NCBI GenBank assembly: GCA_002633005.1
Contig: NMRA01000723.1
Location: 131,035 to 178,002 of the forward strand
Direction of reading: 5' to 3'
From: Phoronis australis
Lineage: Eukaryota > Phoronida > Phoronidae
Length of the DNA: 46,968 nt
Both the position numbers and the translations under genes were made by a program. Below are positions 1 through 46,968 of the stretch, in pieces; position 1 is the stretch's first letter; every line of letters starts with the position of its first letter. Under the pieces are notes generated by a model. It worked only from the letters and a program-made list of their open reading frames with translations, was not told where the DNA came from and did no database searches.

Positions 1-777
1 CAAATTAGAACCGGATTCTACAGATATTGGTTTGAGGTTGGGTGTTTTCGTTCCCTGGAATATAGTGATAGAATCTGCGGTCTTTGTCACACTGGTCAGG
101 TCAAAACTGAAGTATCACAAACACCTTTTACTCTCGAGTTGAGATTAAATATCCCCAATGTCACGCAGAAAGCTGTGAAGTAACTTACTTACCATTGTAC
201 ATAAAAATATCCGGAAAACTACATTCTTCATCAAAAATATTTTTGAATTATGGGAAAGTTCATTTATGTATGATCACTAGACTGTCACTATTTTGATCCT
301 CTTGCTCGTGATGCAATCGTGTATTTGTTTTTCATGTATCTAAAGTGACTTATAAGCCCAGTGGTGGGCTGGGCGTTCCCATTTTGTTATTTGTTGTTTT
401 AATCTATCTGTGCCAACACAGGTCACTATAATAAAATAATTTACATTACTTACTTTACCAGCACTTTGGTTGGAAAATGTCTGATTGGGAGCTCAGGATA
501 CGTGGTAAAAATTGGTCAGCTGAAATGCACTATACATTTAAATTATGTAATAGGGGTAACGTGCTCGTTGACTTCAGTTCTGTTTGAGGATGATTGGAGC
601 TAGGGTATCAGGTTTTAACCAAAATTGAGAATTTACATTTTATATAAAGCTGCATTTGCCCCAGTTTAGCTGTATTCAGAACGTACACATTATTTGAACC
701 TGCATTTCACCCCTGTTAAGCTGTCAGTGTTGAATTCTTAACTCAGTCATTTCTTACCATGCTCATCCAATCTTGAA
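1..777. other. Downstream intergenic DNA, no feature seen
   Basis: AT-leaning sequence on the downstream side of the minus-strand ligase gene. I see no exon-like reading frame with splice borders, no tRNA, and no clear repeat in it. Confidence 0.5.
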
Positions 778-1335
778 TTATTGCCAAATGAACCACCAAC
801 TCAAGTCACAGCCAATGCGTACATGTGCCATTATAGAGTCCTTAATTTGAGGGCTTGACAAACCTAATAAACTTTGAAGTGTTATCCCCAGAGTTGCTGA
901 TGATTTCCATGTTCTTGTTTTAGCGACAGAAATAGCATCGTATCCAGTAAGGACTACTGTGGGACTGATTTCTTCAAGAGTAAATGGTCGAATTCCATTC
1001 TCATTTTTGGAAGGGCAAAACGCAGCTTTAGAAGGGCCTTCGCTCGTGTTTAGAAGGGTGTAAAATATTGCTAGTACTATGCACATCAGATCTTGAAAAG
1101 TTGCCAAATGAGCTGGCAACTAGTCACACGCATTTGAATTTGAAATTTTAGAGTTGACCAACCCCAGAAGCTTTTTCTTGAGATGCAGATTCTTTCAATT
1201 GATGTTGTTGGTTACAGAAATAGCATCCTTTCGCGACAGGAATATGGAATCAATTTTATGAGAGTAAGTCTCTATTCAATTTTCGGTTTTTGGCCAGCAA
1301 AACAGAGCAAAATGCAGTTTTATACAAAAATTGAA
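778..1335. repeat. Two diverged tandem copies of a dispersed repeat
   Basis: Two blocks about 310 bp apart share the same order of words. Each has a GCCAAATGA(A/G)C start (785 and 1105), then a CAA(C)TAGTCACA-like word, then an ACAGAAATAGCATC word (about 926 and 1216), then a GCAAAAC..GCAG(C/T)TTTA word (about 1015 and 1298). A third copy of the first part, with GTTGCCAAACGAGCTGGCGA, lies at about 41300. The 113-codon minus-strand reading frame across copy 1 has no family resemblance that I can see and is probably chance. Confidence 0.6.
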
Positions 1336-2289
1336 AACCAAGAATAATGTACGTTATTTGCAAACATTCAGGACGTCTTTAGTTTGTCACTTTGGATTTG
1401 GTACTCTTCCATGGGAAATAAAACACCAATATTTGGCCACAAAATGCATGGTCCTGAGCCTTTAACCTCAGTGCTATGAAGAGGAACTTCAGCTTTCCAT
1501 TTTTTGCTGTATTCTATCAATTAGCCAAGAAGTAAACGTTTTAATGATTAATCCGTTCGGATAGCTTTCTGTTTTCGTACATTCTTTTTGAAACGCAAAA
1601 AATGTTTATTTGTTCAAATGCTACTACTGAGTAATAGCCCAATGGGATAGGTGTCATTTTTCAAACATTTTTTCAATTGTTTAAACCTGTTCGCCACGGC
1701 ACTATAATGAATAAAATTCATTCATTCAATACTACTGTGTCAACCAGACCAAGACTTGCACTTTAAAATACTTTCTCAAACATACATGTTGTGTTACAAG
1801 CATTGTTTATTTATTTGCTACTGTTTAAACACACCCAACATACCATACTATATAATCAATCCATAAAGCACATAATAGATTAGCATGACACCTGTTTCTC
1901 TCTACCATTAAATGTTTTATCATTTCCATTCCTTTGAATACTTCTGAAAATTCTATGTAAAAGCAACTAAATGTGTAAATTTATATTTTGGATGTATCTA
2001 TAAATGTTTTAGAAGTCACAAAGCAATTTCATAAAGAGTTACAAATTCATTTAGAGCATACTTTGACTTCATGCTTTCAATTACATGAATTACATCATAA
2101 TTCAATTTTGGCATTCCCGTTACCTAATTTGGAAACCAAGAACTTGACGTTTTGTTCTTCGTCCAAAACATTAATTTGGCATTTCGTTTAAGAAGTCCGT
2201 ACACATTAAAAAACATAACTGCAACATTTGAATACAAAATAATCAAAACACTAACTTTATTTAAGGAACAACAAGTATTACGGAAGCTA
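1336..2289. other. Intergenic DNA, no feature seen
   Basis: AT-rich sequence with short direct words such as a triple TTCA near 1718. No supported gene or structured repeat. Confidence 0.45.
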
Positions 2290-2525
2290 AATATTGTATA
2301 ATAGCGTAGATCCACAATATTGTATAATGATGTAGATCCTCAATATTGTATAATGATGTAGATCCTCAATATTGTATAATAGCATAGATCCACTAAATTG
2401 TGTAATAGCGTAGATCCACTATATTGTATAATAGCGTGGATCCACAATATTGTATAATAGTGTAGATCCACTATATTGTATAATAGCGAAGATCCACAAT
2501 GTTGTATAATACTGTAGATCCACAC
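2290..2525. repeat. 26-bp tandem repeat, about nine copies
   Basis: Nine units follow the pattern AATATTGTATAATAGCG + TAGATCCAC, with small changes (AGCG/ATG/AGTG, CCAC/CCTC/CCACT). Each unit carries the near-palindrome TATTGTATAATA and a GATCC word, so neighbouring units can pair in part. The 61-codon minus-strand reading frame through it is a by-product of the repeat. It lies about 200 bp past the proposed poly(A) site of the ligase gene. Confidence 0.9.
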
Positions 2526-2712
2526 AGGCTCATTTTGCAGTGCTGGGAACTGGTCTAAGTATCATTCACAGTTACTTTCACCATTTCTGATAGGACAAAG
2601 CAGAAAGGAAGCATGTTGAGTGCAGAGTTAGTGAGGAAAGCGTTTCATTGAAGAAGAAAAAGTTGAGAAGTCCATGCATGGTCTACAAGAGATCAACGGC
2701 ACAAATACAAAC
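2526..2712. other. Short spacer between tandem array and poly(A) site
   Basis: No feature seen apart from AT-rich sequence. The cleavage site of the ligase transcript would be expected near its right end. Confidence 0.4.
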
Positions 2713-2732
2713 ACACGCATTAGTTTGAACAC

Positions 2733-2738
2733 TTTATT
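2733..2738 (-). terminator. Candidate poly(A) signal AATAAA
   Basis: On the minus strand the sequence reads AACAATAAAGTG. It is the first canonical hexamer with a clean context that I judged suitable downstream of the stop. Cleavage would fall roughly 10-30 nt further, near 2705-2720. Confidence 0.45.
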
Positions 2739-4501
2739 GTTGTACACATTACCCCCACCAATAGAAGCTCTCTGAATCATGCAGTACATGGAACACCAGG
2801 GCGAAAGTGGTCATCGTAGCAAAAAATATAAAATAAAGCATCTGTTATTGCTAAAAAGATAACAAAAATTCTCATCCTGTTTGAATAAAAAAATTTCACA
2901 CAACAAAAACAACTATGATATTATATCAACTCAATAGACTTTGAATACGTGTGCCATGTTACAGAACACATACACGCAGACAATCACTCACACATCATAG
3001 CTTTCAACTTGACAACATTAAACAGGGAACAACTCTCTACCTACTACATGGCAAAAATTCCGCGAAGCTCTAGCCATGGTATATCATACACCGCGTGTTC
3101 CAAATATCTATGAGGTAGCCATTTTTGATTCTAAACTTTCCAAGTGAAGCCATGGAACTAAAGCCAACAGGCGCCTGTGCACAAAATAAAATAAGTCTCA
3201 TTCAAATCTCAACACCTTTTGGCTTTTGATAGTGGTGCAAAACTGCCACACACTTGACCAGTCCTGATAACTGAATAGCAAGCCAGAAAGAACATAAAGG
3301 CACAAACATTTCCCATGTAAAATACAAAATTTAGTGAAAATAACATTACATTGCTAATAAACGACTTATCATGTTCTTGTACTACATAGCCTAGCTAATT
3401 TAAAAGTGTGTGCAGCAATAGTTCACTATCTACGCTACCACGCCACACTATTGAGCAAGTTTATGGAATAATACACGTTTTAGTACAGAACTAGATAAGC
3501 CTAGTTTCCATGGAAATATTAAACAACAGAGCAGGAAACATTAAGGAATTTGTGAGAATGATTTTGAAACAACAGAACAACGTGAAAAGCATGTTAAATA
3601 AACAGTTTCAGTGCAGCGCTCCAGTGACTACTTTCAATACACCCACTCTACAGCACGGCAAAAATGACACGGGTGCAACCCAGTTAAGCCTTATGGGACA
3701 AAAATCAGTGGTGACTATAAAACACATCCCAAAAATTCATAGTGCTAACTTATGAATAGATCTGAAAATGTTACATATGGACATTTGATATGGCAAAAGA
3801 GTGTCCACAGTAAACATAAACAACAGTAGCAGCCTTCCTTCACTGATGGACTGACACACTTACATATAATACTGCTAACATTGGTCCTTGAAGCAGGGAC
3901 TGCCTTTATACATAACAAAAATAAGCAACAACACAAAATGTGAATAGAAAAAAAAACCAGCTCGACAGCAGTCAGAAGTTAACGATGAAATGAACAACGG
4001 CTGCAAGTGTAAGTCCCTACGCTGAAAATTTGTGAAAAAGTCTTTTCAGCAGTAATGCTGACAGTGTTTCATTACAGCTTCAAGCAACGAGGGTTATGTG
4101 GTGTGTATAACGTTAGATGCGCGCGATACTAAAATGGCAAGGTGGAGATTCTACACAGCACGAGGGGTTAAAGAGAATGGTGACTGATCAAGCTCTAGCT
4201 GTGAAGAATAAAACAAAACGAAACGTAACAAAGGCATAAACAAACTACACTAAATTATGACATGATATGCTCTCAATCAAATAACTCGACTAAGCCACAC
4301 GAAAATGAAATCAATATCAATTGTAAATTATGATTGGATAATAACAACGAGAATACTTGACAATAACATGTACGGCTGTTCACATTCTACAAAAGCTTTT
4401 CGATTCTTTTCATGGAAATCAAAATTAAACCCAAAGCTTCTTAAATGTATGCGATAACAGCCAAAAACAGTTCAAACTTTAAGCAGAGGTAGAAGTTTAT
4501 G

Positions 4502-4559
4502 CAACTGCAATACAAGCTCAGTGCACTGTACAACTGCAATACAAGCTCAGTGCACTGTA
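4502..4559. repeat. Exact 29-bp tandem duplication in the 3' UTR
   Basis: Two identical 29 bp units (4502-4530 and 4531-4559) each contain TACAAGCTCAGTGCACTGTA. The inner GTGCAC is palindromic. The perfect identity suggests a recent duplication. Confidence 0.9.
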
Positions 4560-5886
4560 CAAATCCCAATGCCTAACGACAGTCGAGTTTTTGCTCAACC
4601 TTCAGAACTCATTATTGGGAGATTGTGAACAAAGAAACCAGGTTATGACGACCACCCCATGTGCAAGCTGTCATCGACAAGCAACGGTTCAAGTTGTGAT
4701 TGACATGCGTTCATGACGACTTAGAAGAGCAGCAAAAAGGTTTTAAAAGAGCTAAAAATCCCCCCGATGACTCTCCAGGAGGAATAGTCTGCCGAGGTCA
4801 GCTGCTTATTTCTATACCATCAGAAACAGACTAGACTTGGCACTCTAGAACCCAGTAGCGAGTCGATGACAGCTTTAACACGTTACTGGACTTGGAATTA
4901 GCGTGAAATGAACTCAGAATCAACAACAACACGTGACGTGAGCAGGGTGATGTCAACATTTAACTACAAAAAGTAGAAAATTCACAACTTAAGTCATAGA
5001 ATGTGCTCCAAACTTTGGCAACATTGCTCCAGATCAAAAACCCACCCCGTTGTGTACATAGTAATATAAGCAAGCTTTGCCATATGAGACCCTCCCAGAG
5101 TGCGAAAACGCAGTAGTGTGTTGTTGGCAAGCTTGCATCCAGCAAGACACAACCTAAATAATACTGGCCAATCAAAACGAGGAAGTAACCCCACTTGCAA
5201 CAACACAAGCCAGAGAAAAAGCCTCCCCAACATCAACAAATACACAGCCACGTTTACAGCAAGAAGCCCACTCTGGGAACACTGAAGACTTTTGGTGTGT
5301 TTCTACCTTCACACGTATGTGTACAAGTACAGTAGAAGAACCGACTTACAATATGAGCAGCCAGCCAGGAATCCTTTGAGGACTTGGGGTGGAGAGACTA
5401 GTACTAAACATAATAAAAAATTGCCTTTTGCCTAAAATTGCCTAATGAAAATGGAGAAATTGCCATCTACATGTACAAGTAATTTTGCTTTAACCTCCCA
5501 ATGCGTCACAATGCAACACTTGCGGCGAGATATCTGCCGCGTACACATCTGACAAGTGATTGTGATAGATTATACAGAATGAGGCGGTAGCATATAACAA
5601 ACACAGACGAGGTTAAATAGGAAATGTCCACAAAATGAAAACTAGAAAATGCCCTCTAAAGTACATGAAACAAAAAACTTGCGTGAAGTTGTGAAAATTT
5701 ACAAAACCCTAGGATTGCTATATACCTAAGAAAGATACACAACACTCAGAAAAGCACAACAATCCACCGTATTTGTGGATGGTGTTCAATCCCCACAATA
5801 ACTGATCAGCATTTAGTCAATTTCCCAAAGCAGCATTGGCAAAGGTTGGAGGTCAGCCTTGATGATTGCACAGGCGTTCGGAGACT

Positions 5887-41992
<36,106 letters not shown>

Positions 41993-43518
41993 CTGTGAAA
42001 AAAGGTAGGATTGGTAAGATATAAAGAAGTGTACACAGATACACACACAACAACTGGTACAGTGTAGAATTAAAATTTCAAAAATAGAAAAAAATGAAAT
42101 CGGATAACTCATTTTTTTTACAAAAACTGATACAGCGTAGGTCAAAATGAAACAAGTACTAAATATAATACAACGGAAATGAGAAAATTAACTGAGTATA
42201 CAACCAAACATTTTACTATAAAGGTTTAAGAGGTAACACATGGTGGGCAAATGGGATTTCATTGTCAACAGAAAAAAGTTTAGAGACAGTTTTGTCTTGC
42301 TATTAGTTTGGTTTATATGACACATCTGTAACCTTATGACATGTATATTATTATTTTGAGTATTTGCAGCTCTGAAGCAAGCCTTCAAAGACGAAAAAAA
42401 CAACTTTAGTAATATAGTACTATCCCAACAGGAAGAATTTTCACCATAAGAACAATAAGCCTTCCCACAGCCAGCTGTAGGGTCAGGCTAATAAAATATC
42501 CGGCCCATCGCTTTGAGCACAGACGCACTGCCTTAAAAATGTTAAGTTTCTCATGAGAAAAGCGAGATCACGCAAGTCCCCATGAGATATCAACATAAAA
42601 GCATTCACATTATCTTTAGTAGTGAATGTAGACAGTCTATAAAACATGCAACCCTGCTCAACAGATGGCGCTACACTATCAGTCCATTTGTCCAACAACA
42701 AACAGACCACGTGAACAGATTTTTCCTCTCAAACTATTCAGATAACAAAAAGAATGAATTTCCTTCATCAGAACCATCTGCGGTCTGTTTCAGAAAAAGT
42801 GACATGAGATATAAATTTGGTCTTCAGCTCCTTATTCACAATTACAAAAAAGTTTTAGCCACCTAACAATGAGTCCATCACAGTCCTTAAATATTTTATA
42901 GAAATTATCTCAGTTAGCTAGCATTTAAGTATATTCTCAGGGTCTTCACACTTTTGCTCAGGTGACATGTCTTCCAGGACCAGTTGTGTGGACCATAAGA
43001 CCAAACTTCTGTCTTACGCAAGTCTAATTCACTTTTTACAAACAGACTACTGGGCTGGATTGCATAAAATTATAAAAATCCAATTAATCTATCAAGTGCA
43101 TTATTCAACAAATGTGTGATAATATGACATCATTATTGCATTACCCAACCAGACCCTGGTTAATATGGCAAGTCTACTGTAATATCTCGCTTCACAAAGA
43201 TCAAAATAGGGACAAACTTGGTAATTATTTCAAAGATAGTGCAAGGCCACAAAGAGTCTTAACCTAGAGTTTACTGATGCATACCCATACACTAGTAAAC
43301 AGACCAAGTACCCTGATCCTGGGGGCAAATGTCAGCAATATTACGAGGTTACAATACAAGCACTTGACATTCCTACTGGAAAATCACATTCATCTGAAGA
43401 ACCCATTGAAGGTTATCACTTTTTCCTTGAAACACTTTTGCATTTTCAAATTTTGTACCATTGCCACTATCTGATAGTCTTTAAAAACAAATATGGGCAT
43501 TAAGAATGACATAAGAAG

Positions 43519-43580
43519 CCCCTGAAAAATCAAAACGGGGGTTTTGGCAATTATTTTTGTACGAAATTGGTAAGATTTTA
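43519..43580 (+). repeat. Dispersed repeat, TTTTGGCAATTATTTTTGTC family
   Basis: GTTTTGGCAATTATTTTTGT followed by ACGAAATTGGTAAGATTTTA; one of the best copies. Confidence 0.7.
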
Positions 43581-45157
43581 ATGAATCAGAGAGACCGAAT
43601 TTCCCAATTCTGTTTCCCCATGAAGCCCATTCGCCCAAACAGTAGCATATAAAATTTGAGCAAACAATACTTGACAATGTTAGTGCATTTTGCAAAGTAT
43701 TAAAAAACATTAAAGCAGTATGATAGACTGTTTTCACCACAATGCCTTACACGAGACTTATGAACATGGGGAAGACTGGATTTAAATTGAATGGAAAACG
43801 GTAAGTACGGAAATTCATTTATTAATTCATGCACTAATAATTCACAATCCTTAGATTTTAGTTTACGTACCTAAATCGCATCAATATTTCCCCTAAATGT
43901 TTGTTCACCTTACTGATAATCTAATGTTTCGCTCCCAAGCAAAGACTTGTAATAAGTGCAGCGTGTATCTATGGAAACAGTAAGTTACACAACTTTGTAA
44001 TAAATTAGGAAGATTATAATCAGAAGCCTGCCTACATCAAACCCTCAAACCAGAGTATGATTTTGTTTTTGTCACTAGACATAAGGATTTATTAGCATTG
44101 TCAACAATAGTTAGTTTCACGACATCTTATATCTTCACTGTCCTTCTTTTCCTAACCTTCCCATAACTGTTCATTGTGCACCGTATTCTCATTTATCCAA
44201 CAAAAACTCATGACACTGCAAAGCCCATAGCAAGGCGCTAAAGCTCAATACATATTAACTAGGACAGGCTGGTTGTGAAAAATGCAAACCCATACCAGGT
44301 CACAGATTGAATGATTGGCCCATTATCTAGGCATGGTTCAATGTTGAGTACAGTAAACAGGCACCACAAACCACCAAATTGATTCTAATGGCCACTAGAC
44401 TGTAGAGAAAATAGAGTAATGTAGTATAGGACTGCGTGCAAGCTGAGAACAAGTTTCTTCCATTAGCAAGACATGGCGGCAAAATCGGTTGATTGGTTTC
44501 CAGTTCTAATGAGCTCAGCACATTCACAAAATCATGGTTTATGCATGATGTATGTGACTGTAGTGGGGCCTCAGTGTATGCTATGGAGTAAACATATACA
44601 CAGTTGTAATGTTAAGCATCAGGTCTCAAGAGTACACCACCTAGGACTATCACATCTATCATCTGAGAAATAATTTTCAACAAGTCAGGAAAAGTTTGAT
44701 GGTGCTGTCAGCGCCTGCATAAACAACACACCACTTCTGTCTCCAGTGATAATTGACAACTTGATGCTCACGGAGTGGTGCTCATGAAGAAATGTCCCTC
44801 ATTTTAACTACTCATTTAATTGAGGGTTCTGGTCACTTTTACAGGGATCCCACATTTTGAGAATGATTTTGTCCACTGAGTAATGGGCATGGAACCGGTA
44901 ACAAACATGGGACAACTACAAATCATTATTGTCACGATGACAACAGAAAGGTCAAGGTCCTTCCTGATAAACCCCAGTGCATGCATTCTCGTTACACTAA
45001 TATGCCGCCCAGTGAATTTAGAGTCCCCCAGAATGTCACTAAAGAGTTACAGTAAAATGTCAACAATTTGCGACACAATGCGTTGGGCAAGTAAAATATT
45101 TTTTTCATTAAAGATATGAAGCACAAAATTAGCACTTTATCAGTCTGAACTCTAAAG

Positions 45158-45210
45158 ACATGAAAAAACAACAAATTTTGGCAATTATTTTTGTCTGAAG
45201 TTGTTTTTAC
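45158..45210 (+). repeat. Dispersed repeat, TTTTGGCAATTATTTTTGTC family
   Basis: CATGAAAAAACAACAA, then ATTTTGGCAATTATTTTTGT, then CTGAAGTTG. Confidence 0.7.
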
Positions 45211-45840
45211 CGTACACGAGTTCTTAACTCGTCAGTTTTACTGAGTTAGGGTGATGTTGATCTCTCATATTTTTCTTCTAAGTGCCCCTTGCAGTGGCTA
45301 ACATTTTCCAAAGTGCATGGCTGTTGTACAACTACCAAACGATCTGAGTGGGCGCCATTTTTCAAGCATTTAAAGCCGCATTTTATCGTTTAGCTGGCTA
45401 CAAAACGAAAATAAAATGAGGCATTTTATTTTCATGAAATCATAATATTCCTCATCGTGATAGGATTAAATTTCCATTTCCAACAAGAACATCGAAACCA
45501 GTCAATAACCATTCAAGAAAACGCTTCAGAGTTTATTGGGTTCACAAATCATAACATTGCAGACTCTTGTGCCAGCAAGCGTTGATAGTCACCGGATCAT
45601 GTGGCACCAATTAAAGATTGGATGAGTGTGATGCAAACTCCATAACGCTTTGGTTAAGAATTCAACATTGAGAACTGAACACCGACGAAATGCAGCTTTT
45701 AAGTTCACAGTCGTTTGAAGGAACATGAATAAAAGATCCCATCACGTGTTTAATTTCACCTGAACAAACAACTCTTTTGTCTATACAAAGATCTTCGAGG
45801 TGCAGTAAAGAATGCTTAACTTACGAGAATACTTATATGG

Positions 45841-45905
45841 TAAAGTCTCACCAATTTCAGACAAAAATGATTGCCAAAAATTATCATTTTCATTTTCATA
45901 TTTCA
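45841..45905 (-). repeat. Dispersed repeat, reversed copy
   Basis: On the plus strand it reads AAAGTCTCACCAATTTCAGA, then CAAAAATGATTGCCAAAAAT, then TTTTCATTTTCA, the inverse of the family pattern. Confidence 0.65.
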
Positions 45906-46514
45906 AGGAACGCTGCTATGAATTATTCGCACAGTTCTTCAAAACTTCATCTAACAGTTGCTGTGGTACCAAACCTGAACATAAAAAAGCATTTAATTTA
46001 GTCCTGCACATGTCTCAAGGCAAAGATGATTTTACATGATTTGAGATACCAAAACATGACAATTTTGCACACTTCATGATTCGAAAATTAGCACAAGTCG
46101 GACATGCTTAATTAAATGAATCAAACCTTGTCTGGTTTTTGTGACTAAAGTGACTTGAGAAATTCCAATGTTATGGCCAGTTCAGATTATTTGACCTATG
46201 ATAGATTTTGCTGGTCTCAAACTATCTTTACTCAAGTCTTGTTTGTTATAAACTACAACTTTCAGTCCAAAACTGAAGCTACATACAGCTGCCAACACCA
46301 TGCTAAAATAAATCAAGTTTGCACAGTGATTATGGCTGTGGAAGTGATCAATGAACTCAGTTGGTCCATAGCATCACAGTGTAAACTTAACACTAACTCA
46401 CCATACCAAACAACCCTAAAGCAGTGTCTAGACAACAAGAGGCCCTGGGTCATTTTGCCCCATGAAAATCTTGCTGTACTCAAAAGAGGGACCTATTACT
46501 CACGGGTGAGAAAC

Positions 46515-46632
46515 AACATGACCGACTCACCCAAACAGGACTGACGCACCTATAAACATGACCGTCCCACCACAAAACAGGACTGACGCACCTAAAAACA
46601 TGACCGCCCCACCACAAAACAGGACCGCCGGG
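46515..46632. repeat. ~47-bp tandem repeat, about 2.5 copies
   Basis: Units built of AACATGACCG(T/C)CCCACCAC, AAAACAGGACTGACGCACCT and ATAA/AAAA. The minus-strand frame across it repeats LFCGGAVMFLGASV-like words only because of the array. The wording recalls the arms of the foldback at 35668. Confidence 0.85.
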
Positions 46633-46878
46633 GACTGAGTAGTTAAGGCCTTTGTGTGATACTGCGGGTTATGACGTAACCGGTCAGATAGCTGTGTAAA
46701 GACTATCGCCAAAATAAAGCTTGACAGCCTTGCGTTATTGAGCTCCGTTACATCCCCGACATTGCCCACAGCCCGGGTAGTTCTGCTCGTCACCTCGTCG
46801 TGGAACTTACATCAACATGTAGTAGAGCGCGCGACCGATGCAGGCGCATGCAAAATCTAGGCGTCAACCAACACTCAC

Positions 46879-46968
46879 CTTGCAGTTTGCAACCGCTTGA
46901 GTGAAAAACAATCTAATGAACTGTTGTAATAATAAGTGACATGTGCACGCGCCATTTCCTCAGAAAAA
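46879..46968 (-). other. Possible first exon of the ligase gene (cut by window edge)
   Basis: On the minus strand an ATG in good context (GAGGAAATGG) near 46952 opens 25 codons (MARAHVTYYYNSSLDCFSLK...) up to a good donor GCAAG/GTGAGT at 46878. The frame ends with two bases over. The exon at 41992 needs one base over, so direct splicing would break the frame. It is therefore either a non-coding leader, joined through an exon not seen, or not an exon. Confidence 0.3.

Larger units (their letters stand above)
2713..5886 (-). other. Probable 3' UTR of the RNF38/44-like gene
   Basis: The region from the TAG stop at 5887-5889 down to an AATAAA-type signal at 2733-2738 has no further supported coding frame on the minus strand. 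Vertebrate RNF38 and RNF44 mRNAs also have long 3' UTRs, so about 3.2 kb is plausible. It contains an exact 29 bp duplication (4502-4559). The end point is inferred from one poly(A) signal; earlier cleavage sites could exist. Confidence 0.5.
41993..46514 (-). other. Upstream intron, start exon not found
   Basis: Contains dispersed-repeat copies at 43519-43580, 45158-45210 and, reversed, 45841-45905. At least one more exon ending with a single base over (phase 1) should lie here or to the right of the window; I could not find it. Confidence 0.5.

Noticed and set aside
2340-2525. Minus-strand 61-codon frame rich in Ile and Tyr
   Set aside because: Product of the 26 bp tandem array.

Overview
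This is eukaryotic nuclear DNA, most likely from a marine bilaterian invertebrate. The basis is small coding exons with GT-AG borders, a 29 kb intron, AT-leaning non-coding DNA, many short foldback elements and microsatellites, and a protein closely matching the animal RNF38/RNF44 family but clearly not vertebrate. I cannot fix the phylum; a deuterostome such as an echinoderm, lancelet or acorn worm would fit. One ambiguous base (n, 24116) lies between two near-identical ~500 bp blocks and looks like an assembly seam.

One gene dominates the window and runs on the minus strand: an RNF38/RNF44-type RING-H2 E3 ubiquitin ligase. I place eight consecutive coding exons by reading frame, splice sites and family similarity (41992-41928, 13135-12942, 8818-8632, 7808-7509, 7157-7008, 6884-6784, 6564-6255, 5952-5887). 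Joined, they give 456 residues with continuous phase, ending in the split RING-H2 domain and a TAG stop. The 3' UTR probably runs to an AATAAA near 2735. The amino-terminal start is not resolved. A possible first exon at the right edge (46968-46879) has a good donor and an ATG, but its phase does not fit direct splicing to the next exon I see.

Inside the 4.1 kb intron between exons 12942-13135 and 8632-8818, on the same strand, is an uninterrupted 923-codon reading frame (11963-9192). I do not recognise its family. It has a long low-complexity, Cys-spotted, Asn-rich body and a compact, probably helical carboxy-terminal region. It is the main candidate for something undescribed: a nested intronless gene, or a large terminal or alternative exon.

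The rest is introns and flanking DNA rich in repeats: a 428 bp foldback (35668-36095); two ~480 bp copies of one element in opposite orientation (21661-22142, 36440-36926); hairpin elements (31822-31990, 39091-39239); tandem arrays, two of which appear to have grown out of the terminal repeats of such elements; a short dispersed repeat in at least six copies; a G-quadruplex pair; and two degenerate tRNA-like sequences. No CRISPR array, operon or prokaryotic feature is present.
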